Source: Psychrobacter immobilis
Lineage (GTDB): Bacteria; Pseudomonadota; Gammaproteobacteria; Pseudomonadales; Moraxellaceae
Direction of reading: 5' to 3'
DNA length: 64,000 bases
NCBI RefSeq assembly: GCF_904846175.1
Contig: NZ_CAJGZM010000004.1
Coordinates: 339,317 to 403,316 of the forward strand
The translations under genes and the position numbers were made by a program. Numbering within the stretch: the first letter of the stretch is position 1; every line of letters begins with the position of its first letter. The notes under the pieces were generated by a model. The model had not been told where the DNA came from, searched no databases, and saw only the letters and a list, made by a program, of their open reading frames with translations. Shown here piece by piece: positions 57,929 to 64,000 of this stretch.

Positions 57929-58732
57929 ATGCGCCATTTAGCGCCTTATCAAAGCGGACTATGGCTGGCAGAGTATGGAGACATACGCTGCCAGTTATGC
58001 CGTATTTATCGCAGTACGCCGCAATCACAATTCTTAAAAAATCATCCCTCAACAAGTCCGCTAAATAATTATTCATTCTTTACCAAACTGCGCCAACAAG
58101 TTAATAACCGTTTTAATAGCGGCTTGCTTTGCTCCGATTGTCATAACAGTATCGCGTGGCTACCCAAATCTTTCGAAGTTGATATTGCTGCGGGCACTAG
58201 TCTGTCTATTCAAGCAGCGACTTATTACGATTATCCAATACGGCAAGCGATCCGTGCTTTTAAGCATCACGAAGATATGACGAAGCTGCCGTTATTGCTG
58301 CATGTATTACGTCAATTACCACGTCCTCATGGCTGCCATCGCGATAATAGCGTCATTATTGCCATGCCGACAACCAATCAACGCCTTATTAAACGTGGCT
58401 TTGACCCCGTCAGTATTTTAGCCACGCAACTGTCTAAGCATTGGCACATTCCGTTTTGGCAAGGCGTAGAACGTATCGACAATACTGTTAGCCAGCAAGG
58501 ACTGACGCGTGCGGAACGTTTAAGTAATTTAGACAATGCCTTTGCTTTAATCGAAAAACTTCCGGTTAAACGCTTAATATTATTTGATGATGTTGCAACC
58601 ACAGGCGCTAGCCTACAAGCGTTAGGTCGTGCTCTAATTATGCAACATACAAGCTTAGCAATACCTAACTCTCAAAACTCTCATCAGTATTATCTCTCAG
58701 CTTATGCCTTAGCGCATGGTAGTCAGTCATAA
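57929..58732 (+). CDS. ComF family phosphoribosyltransferase-like protein
   Basis: The 267-aa protein has the ComF N-terminal cysteine pairs (CQLCRIY and CSDCHNS), likely a zinc site, and the type I phosphoribosyltransferase PRPP loop LILFDDVATTGASLQALG, with NQRLIKRGFDPVSILATQLS and the ERLSNLDNAFAL segment. ComF proteins help DNA uptake in naturally competent bacteria. The start has no clear ribosome site and may be coupled with pldA. Confidence 0.88.
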   Translation: MRHLAPYQSGLWLAEYGDIRCQLCRIYRSTPQSQFLKNHPSTSPLNNYSFFTKLRQQVNNRFNSGLLCSDCHNSIAWLPKSFEVDIAAGTSLSIQAATYYDYPIRQAIRAFKHHEDMTKLPLLLHVLRQLPRPHGCHRDNSVIIAMPTTNQRLIKRGFDPVSILATQLSKHWHIPFWQGVERIDNTVSQQGLTRAERLSNLDNAFALIEKLPVKRLILFDDVATTGASLQALGRALIMQHTSLAIPNSQNSHQYYLSAYALAHGSQS

Positions 58733-58948
58733 AATCCGTTTTTATTAGAAAAGCTTTTCATATCAATTTATAATAACTATTATGTTGCTAATTTGTTGTC
58801 TTAACGTTATATTATTGACACATTTCCCCCATATATTTTAGAGCTTTAGCATCCAATGTGATTACCATAAATTCTAATTAACACCATAATAAGTAAAGTC
58901 AGAGATCTAACCAGTAAAAGTATTTCCGCTATATTAAAATGAGATCTA
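58733..58948. other. Spacer downstream of comF
   Basis: AT-rich, no gene. The sigma-54 promoter of the pilin operon begins at its right end. Confidence 0.4.
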
Positions 58949-58965
58949 TTGGAACGAAAATTGCA
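58949..58965 (+). promoter_or_regulatory. Sigma-54 promoter of the minor pilin operon
   Basis: TTGGAACGAAAATTGCA has the invariant GG (58951-58952) and GC (58963-58964) with exactly ten bases between and differs from TTGGCACG-N4-TTGCA at one position. Expected start of transcription is near 58975, giving a leader of about 118 bases before fimU. rpoN lies in this window. Confidence 0.78.
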
Positions 58966-59092
58966 TGTATATTAGTGAATATAGTTAAAATGTAAGAGAC
59001 TGATAATAGGCTTTAGAAGAGCTAGGTACAATAATTATTATTCTGAACCAAGTATTAATTAAGAAAGTGGCAGCTAGATATAGGGATTTGAT

Positions 59093-59584
59093 GTGAACGC
59101 ATCTGCAAATACGGTAGTACAAAAATTACGAATGACCAGTTCAGGGTTTACGCTGATTGAGCTGATGGTAACGATTGCCGTGCTTGCAATTATTGTTAGT
59201 ATTGCGGCACCTAATATTAGTAATCAATTAGCCAATCAGCGCGTAAAGTCGACAACTGCTACGTTAGAGAATGCATTAAAAGAAGCTAAGGCTGAGAGCA
59301 TTATTCGCCGACAACCATTGACGTTGAGTTTCGATAATACTAAAAAAACGATCAAAATCGATTATATGGTTTCAGGCGCGGTAAAAAAAAATATAGCAAG
59401 TTATAAGTATGATACTAAAAGTACAATCAAACCAAATGCTACTAGTACTAAGTTCAGTCCGAATAAGATTGCGAATGCCACTATATATACTATCTGCGAT
59501 AGCAATACTGCTGCCACTCCTTTAAAAGTAACGGTTAGCGCTATAGCAACTATTAGCGTTAAGTCGGAAGGAACATGTACATGA
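59093..59584 (+). CDS. fimU: Minor type IV pilin, FimT/FimU-like
   Basis: The 163-aa protein starts at GTG with TAGGGA eight bases upstream. Prepilin site SG|FTLIELMVTIAVLAIIVSIAAP lies near residue 18, followed by a GspH/FimT-type C-terminal part with many Lys/Thr (ANQRVKSTTATLENALKEAKAESIIRRQPL). Minor pilins prime pilus assembly and form the tip. It heads the operon fimU-pilV-pilW-pilX-pilY1. Symbol by position and domain; FimT is the alternative. Confidence 0.88.
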   Translation: MNASANTVVQKLRMTSSGFTLIELMVTIAVLAIIVSIAAPNISNQLANQRVKSTTATLENALKEAKAESIIRRQPLTLSFDNTKKTIKIDYMVSGAVKKNIASYKYDTKSTIKPNATSTKFSPNKIANATIYTICDSNTAATPLKVTVSAIATISVKSEGTCT

Positions 59585-60150
59585 ATATGCTTAATAAGCA
59601 AATTGGTCTTGGGCTGGTTGAGGTAATGGTCGCTTTACTATTACTAGCGGTGGCAGTTTTAGGCTTTAGTGCATTAAATATGGTATCTGTAAAAGCAACA
59701 GACGATAGCGTATTAATTGCTAATGCTAATACAGTGATGCGCGGCCTATCTGAAGACTTACGGCTAAATCCTAATAATATATTAGCTTATCAGCAGGGTA
59801 TACAGAGTGCTTTAGGAAATGTATCTGATACAAAAGATTATTGCACTGCTGTCACAGACTATAAAACTAGTAGTGTGACGAAGAACTGTGATAGCGACTC
59901 ATGCACTGCACAACAATTAGTAAAATATAATAGCTGGAGCGCTATGCAACAAGCTTGTAATAATGGCATTTTAGTTAACATGGTTACTTGTCCAGGCACT
60001 ACAAATAAGCAACTACGCCAATGTATTATTGCTTCATGGAATGGCACAAAACCAATTTTTGCTGCTAATTCGCAAAGTAATAAAGCTTGTGCTGACACTT
60101 CTGGTATATACCATGCAGGTTCTGACTGTGTGATTATGGAGTCCTACTAA
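59581..60150 (+). CDS. pilV: Minor type IV pilin PilV
   Basis: I chose the ATG at 59581 (189 aa), which overlaps the fimU stop as ATGA and has AAGGA eight bases upstream; an ATG six bases earlier is too close. The prepilin helix is IGLGLVEVMVALLLLAVAVLG with Glu at +5 after the Gly; the mature protein would start with Leu rather than Phe. Three or more Cys pairs follow (NCDSDSCTAQ, QACNNG, VTCPGT). It is a minor pilin of the tip complex. Confidence 0.88.
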   Translation: MNMLNKQIGLGLVEVMVALLLLAVAVLGFSALNMVSVKATDDSVLIANANTVMRGLSEDLRLNPNNILAYQQGIQSALGNVSDTKDYCTAVTDYKTSSVTKNCDSDSCTAQQLVKYNSWSAMQQACNNGILVNMVTCPGTTNKQLRQCIIASWNGTKPIFAANSQSNKACADTSGIYHAGSDCVIMESY

Positions 60151-61250
60151 TGCCACCTAATTGTACTCAAAAAGGTTTTTCTTTAATTGAGCTTATGATA
60201 TCCCTTACATTAGGTCTTCTGATCTCGGCAGCAGTTATGCAGGTTTATCTCACAAGTATCAAAACCAGTAGCGTACAGTCTGGTGGTACAGATATATTAG
60301 AAGCGAGTATTTTTGGTATTCAAAATATTGAGAAAAGTATCAGGCTTAGTAATTTAGGTATGGCGGACTCCAATAACCCTTTCACTCCTTTAGCTGGTGT
60401 GGTTATGACCAGTGATACCAGTCTAGTTAGTGCCTCGCAAACAGATAAATCTAAAAACAATATGAATGGCATTAAAATGGGTGGAACCGCAACAAGCGTT
60501 GGTACAGATGACATTGATGTTAAATTTCTAACAAGAAGCGGAATAGAAGCAAGTAATATTACTGGTCTAAAAAGCTCACAATTGACTATTCAATATGAAG
60601 CACCGCAGGATATGTATGATTGCGAAGGTACTTTAGTTCGAGGTCCTATAGAAATAGAACGTGATGGTCGTTTAGAGCTTATACCGGGACAGGTTATCGT
60701 TCAAAGATATTTTTTAAGAGAAGTCGCTCAGAATGACAAATCTAATTATGAATCTAATATAAAAAGCTATGAGCTACGTTGTGATGCTGGGCGATATGTC
60801 AAAGAGATTTTAAATCCAGCAGAGCTTACTTTACAAAAAATTAATGATAGTACTATATTGCAAGAGAGTCGAAATATAAGAGATTTTGGCGATGTAGGAG
60901 AAGTAGTTATTCCGAGAGTAGATTATTTTGGTGTGCTGTTAGGGGTAGAAGTTGTAGACCCGCTAACTTCTTCCGTGAATCTGAGGTATTTTACTCCTGA
61001 GCAGTACATGAGCTATTTAAAGGGTTTAGCGACTGATTCTACTATAACCACGGATATTATATCCATAAAGCTATCTGCTCTAGTACGCGCCGATCGTCCA
61101 TTAACGGGAGAGACAGGAGCTTCTAAATTCATCATATTTGGAGAGCCAAAGGCATTATCAACAGATACGTCTAAAGCCTTTATTCGTAGGGTATATGAGT
61201 CAAATATAATGTTAAGAAACTCGAGAGCAATCAAAGAGAGCTCTATATAA
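60150..61250 (+). CDS. pilW: Minor type IV pilin PilW
   Basis: The 366-aa protein has a leader ending KG|FSLIELMISLTLGLLISAAVMQVYL and a long soluble C-terminal part typical of PilW. Its ATG overlaps the pilV stop by one base (TAATG). The helix Glu at +5 is present. It fits between PilV and PilX in the tip-complex assembly. Confidence 0.9.
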   Translation: MPPNCTQKGFSLIELMISLTLGLLISAAVMQVYLTSIKTSSVQSGGTDILEASIFGIQNIEKSIRLSNLGMADSNNPFTPLAGVVMTSDTSLVSASQTDKSKNNMNGIKMGGTATSVGTDDIDVKFLTRSGIEASNITGLKSSQLTIQYEAPQDMYDCEGTLVRGPIEIERDGRLELIPGQVIVQRYFLREVAQNDKSNYESNIKSYELRCDAGRYVKEILNPAELTLQKINDSTILQESRNIRDFGDVGEVVIPRVDYFGVLLGVEVVDPLTSSVNLRYFTPEQYMSYLKGLATDSTITTDIISIKLSALVRADRPLTGETGASKFIIFGEPKALSTDTSKAFIRRVYESNIMLRNSRAIKESSI

Positions 61251-61299
61251 GCTATCTAATAAGTTAAGCGTATATGCTGACTGCAAGAGGATAAATGAG

Positions 61300-62151
61300 A
61301 TGCGTAAAAAATCACAGGAAGGCGTTACTCTTATAGTCGTGCTACTTTTCTTAATGCTGATTACTTTGGTAGGTGTTATCGCAGTTAAAAGAAGTACAAC
61401 AGACCTAAAAGTCGCTACTGCGGATCAAATAGACACGTTTCTATTAAACTCATCAGATAGTGGTAACAAGCGTATAGAGAAAATTTTTGATAATGACAAA
61501 GATCAAGATTATAAAGATGCGGTTATTAAAGGAAGTGGGATGTTTGGCTACTATCTTTCTGAAGCAGGGAGCGCAAATCGCAACGATCAGTATATTTTTT
61601 GCTATAACCCACGACAGAGTGATTTTGCCAAATTGAACCAAGCCAGTATTGTAAAGCCAAATGGAAGTACTGTATTGACGACAGGCAATGGCTACTGCGA
61701 TATATCTAAGGCAGATAGCTATGCTAGCGCCCGCAGTAATGTTGTCACACAGATTAATATTACTCGTCCATCAAAAGCGGTAGTAGGACAAGGAAATTTT
61801 AAATCAGTAACACAAGGTTCTGGCATACAAGCAAATGAGCCTAGCAACGAGTCTGCTGTTTTTAATATTCATTCTACCTCGATCCTGCCCAGTCTATCGA
61901 ACGCTAATAAACAAGCAATAAATGATTGTTTAAAAAAGCCTATTGCTCCTAATGATGGAACCACTAAGTCTCTAGACGAGTGCATGAAAGATGAGGGTAT
62001 CCCTAGCAAGACATTAGTACAACAAGCCTATGTCAAAAATGTCGTTGAGAATACGGTCTGTTACGGCTTTGGTGTAGGGGACGGTAAAATAGCAGAAGGT
62101 TGCCAAGAATTAGTAGGGATTGATGTCAACGGCAACCCAAAACCCAAGTAA
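61300..62151 (+). CDS. pilX: Minor type IV pilin PilX
   Basis: The 283-aa protein begins RKKSQEG|VTLIVVLLFLMLITLVGVIAVKRSTTDLKVA, which is a PilX-type leader and helix (Val at +1 and no Glu at +5, as is normal for PilX). AGGA is eight bases upstream. It is longer than the usual 170-200 residues. It has a C-terminal cysteine pair (NTVCYGFGVGDGKIAEGC). PilX links the minor pilins with PilY1 at the tip. Confidence 0.88.
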   Translation: MRKKSQEGVTLIVVLLFLMLITLVGVIAVKRSTTDLKVATADQIDTFLLNSSDSGNKRIEKIFDNDKDQDYKDAVIKGSGMFGYYLSEAGSANRNDQYIFCYNPRQSDFAKLNQASIVKPNGSTVLTTGNGYCDISKADSYASARSNVVTQINITRPSKAVVGQGNFKSVTQGSGIQANEPSNESAVFNIHSTSILPSLSNANKQAINDCLKKPIAPNDGTTKSLDECMKDEGIPSKTLVQQAYVKNVVENTVCYGFGVGDGKIAEGCQELVGIDVNGNPKPK

Positions 62152-62227
62152 TCGATATCGATAGCAACTGAGTCATACATCACTTATTTAGATTGTTTAA
62201 CATCTGTTATTAAAAAGAGTATTTACT

Positions 62228-63892
62228 ATGATTTTAAAAAATAATATCAGCCAACACTCAAAGTGCTCTAAAGTTAATCAGATTGTTAAGCCTCTGATGT
62301 TGCCGCTTTCTTGTGCTATCGCGCTTTCTATGATACCCATATCTGTCAATGCCGGTAGAAATAACTTGGGAGACCTTGAGATATACAAAGCAGCTGAGTC
62401 AGGTGGTGCGGTACTAACTCTAATGCTTGATACATCAGGGTCTATGGGTACCAGTACTAGATCAGATTATGGTGTAGATAGTATGTTTGAGGATTACGGC
62501 TTTAGCTGTGTCTGGAATATAACTAAAAATTGGAATGGTAGTCTTTCTTGGTCTTATAAAAATGCTAACGCTTTTAAAGTTCATGGATTAGCAGATAATA
62601 AAAGCGTTGTAATTGGTAGTACAAAGATTGATTATAGCTTAAAAAGTTGTAAAAAAGGCAGCTGGAGTGGCAGTACTTGGAACGAAAATAGTAGTAGTCA
62701 AAATTATTATGACCGTATCACCATGTTACAAGATGCTCTGATCCAATTGTTTTCACAAAAAGACAGTAACGGGAATTATACCTTATCAGAAAAGAATATG
62801 ATTGGTTTAGGCAATTACTCTGTTGATAAAGATGGAGATGGGCAGGCTGATAGTAAAGCAGGTCGTATTATTGTGCCTGCTAAAAAGCTAGACGACGACC
62901 AACGTATTAAACTAATAAATGCTGTAAAGAGCCTAACCGTTTATAATGGTACACCTGCTGCTAATGCTTATGCGGAAGCAGGAGCATATATGATGGGTAC
63001 GAGTACCACAACAACAGAAGAGATAACGGCTTATAAAGTATTGGGTAAGATTGTTTCTAGCGGCTCAAGATATGACTACAGATATACTATAGACAAATGC
63101 GATAATAACTCTTCTGAACTAACTAAATTAGGAAGTCTCAATATTTATGACTGTGCAGAAAGCCAATATCGCACCGTTAGACGGGAAACAAGTAGTGGTT
63201 ATTATTCAAATTCGTTATCTTACTATGATGATACGGCAAAAACTTACGTATCGAGAGAAATTAATAAGTATGAGGATACTTCAAATACTCGTTATTATCT
63301 CAAAAAAATAGAGAAAGTTAAGGTGATCAAAGATACGGATCATAGTGGCTATACCGTATCAAATCAAGATACTAAAGATTCTAATAATGATTATCTAAAC
63401 TATCAAGCACCTGTCTCTGAATCACAGTGTAGTGGCTATGGGGTTTATTTTTTAACAGATGGTGAGCCAAATGGTTCTTCTAGCACTATTGCTTCTAATT
63501 TAATGAATTTAAGCCTGACAGGTAATAGTAGCTCTTTAAGTATAAGCAGTAGCTGTTCTGGAGGTTTGGAAAATGGAAAAGGAGGTTCGGAGGGCGCATG
63601 GTCATGTATGGGTGATTACTCTCAAAAGTTACGAGATGTGACCAACCCTTCTAAGCGCTCAATTTTAACCGCTGCAGTTGGTTTTGGTAAGACATTTGAT
63701 GGTATCAAGACCTCAGTAGATGGTAGCGGCAAAACGGTCTATCATTGTGATGAAAAAGACCCTAACTCATCTATTACACCTTCTACTGATGCAAAGAACT
63801 TATGTAAATTAGGCAGCGAAGCATATGGCGGCGGTGGTTTTTATTATACGACAGATGCTTCAAGTATTGCTGATATAGTCAGTTCTTTTTAA
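62228..63892 (+). pseudogene. pilY1: PilY1 N-terminal part, apparently truncated by an IS element
   Basis: The open frame is 554 codons: signal peptide to about residue 42 (SVNAG), then a von Willebrand A domain with the MIDAS D68-x-S70-x-S72 (LDTSGSMG) and a later YFLTDGEPNG. An EF-hand-like loop (VDKDGDGQADSKAG) lies near residues 197-211. PilY1 normally has about 1,000-1,300 residues with a C-terminal beta-propeller that binds calcium and controls retraction. Here the frame stops just after GGGFYYTTDASSIADIVSSF, where the propeller linker should begin, and an IS630-like transposase starts 31 bases later. The rest is outside the window or lost; a secreted VWA-only product is still possible. 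Confidence 0.82.
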
Positions 63893-64000
63893 ATAAGATA
63901 CAATCGTTTTAAAACAAGCGAAATGGCAGAAGAACAAATGACCTATTCAGCAGATTTTCGAGCACAAGTGATTAGAAGTGTCAAAAACAAAGACATGAGT
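63890..64000 (+). mobile_element. IS630-family-like insertion sequence, left end (partial)
   Basis: The insertion apparently begins around the TAA at 63890-63892 (IS630 elements duplicate a TA target, and a TA is present). It continues beyond the window edge, so the exact terminal repeat and the right end cannot be seen. Confidence 0.65.
63938..64000 (+). CDS. IS630-family-like transposase, N-terminal fragment
   Basis: The frame MTYSADFRAQVIRSVKNKDMS runs open to the last base. The start MTYSxDFRxxVIxxVKxxxMS is the helix-turn-helix start of IS630-family transposases; with only 21 codons the family is an inference. An ATG five codons earlier (63923) is in the same frame and may be the true start. 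It lies directly after the truncated pilY1 on the same strand. Confidence 0.65.
   Translation, partial: MTYSADFRAQVIRSVKNKDMS

Overview
The window looks like chromosomal DNA of a Psychrobacter-like gammaproteobacterium (Moraxellaceae). This rests on gene content and protein style: a wax ester synthase/DGAT, a long RpoN with an acidic Asn/Ser/Asp-rich insert, an lptM-lysA-dapF-xerC cluster, OMPLA, a type II secretion cluster, type IV minor pilins, and moderate GC with AT-rich spacers. No lookup was possible, so the genus is an inference.

Layout. 1-3.5 kb: the 3' end of purL, then a leftward cluster of two small unknown proteins, a lipoprotein amidase, a MOSC protein and rsfS. 3.6-8.3 kb: nadD, then the acetate pathway ackA-pta, leftward, with an unusual repeat-bearing spacer. 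9-13 kb: lptM-lysA-dapF-xerC, rightward. 13-16.8 kb: a nitrilase-family amidase, then rpoN-hpf. 17-19.4 kb, leftward: thiS, a DUF423 protein, rpoH and a TusA-like protein. 19.8-25.6 kb: bepA-like protease, yqeY, rpsU, a low-complexity lipoprotein, a lipoprotein cytochrome c, tsaD and fluC. 25.7-29.7 kb: metR and potABC. 30-34 kb: carbonic anhydrase, gloA, a class II cytochrome c, hemF and ribA. 34.7-40.5 kb: dxs, suhB, wax synthase, thiG. 40.9-43.9 kb: gspE, a secreted RidA protein and a DUF4442 protein. 44-47.3 kb: a two-gene McrBC-like system, the clearest accessory locus. 47.5-47.9 kb: tRNA-Pro, tRNA-Arg and tRNA-His behind one strong promoter. 48-53 kb: an AraC-type regulator, an unknown gene, gspF and gspG. 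53-58.7 kb: a stand-alone DsbD-alpha paralogue, dsbD, pldA, comF. 59-64 kb: the minor pilin operon fimU-pilV-pilW-pilX-pilY1, which stops where an IS630-like transposase begins at the right edge.

Links between genes. The window carries both rpoN and a near-consensus sigma-54 promoter ahead of the minor pilin operon. gspE is separated from gspF and gspG by about 8 kb. thiS and thiG are also unlinked. potA-potB-potC form an overlapping transporter operon with no binding protein beside it.

Most worth following up: (1) pilY1 apparently cut after its VWA domain by an IS630-like element; (2) the McrB-like ATPase with an extra domain inserted between Walker A and the McrB signature, paired with an McrC-like nuclease; (3) the sigma-54 promoter at 58949-58965; (4) the duplicated DsbD-alpha domain next to dsbD; (5) a strand-specific predicted RNA fold at 333-429; (6) the five-copy 20-bp repeat between ackA and pta.
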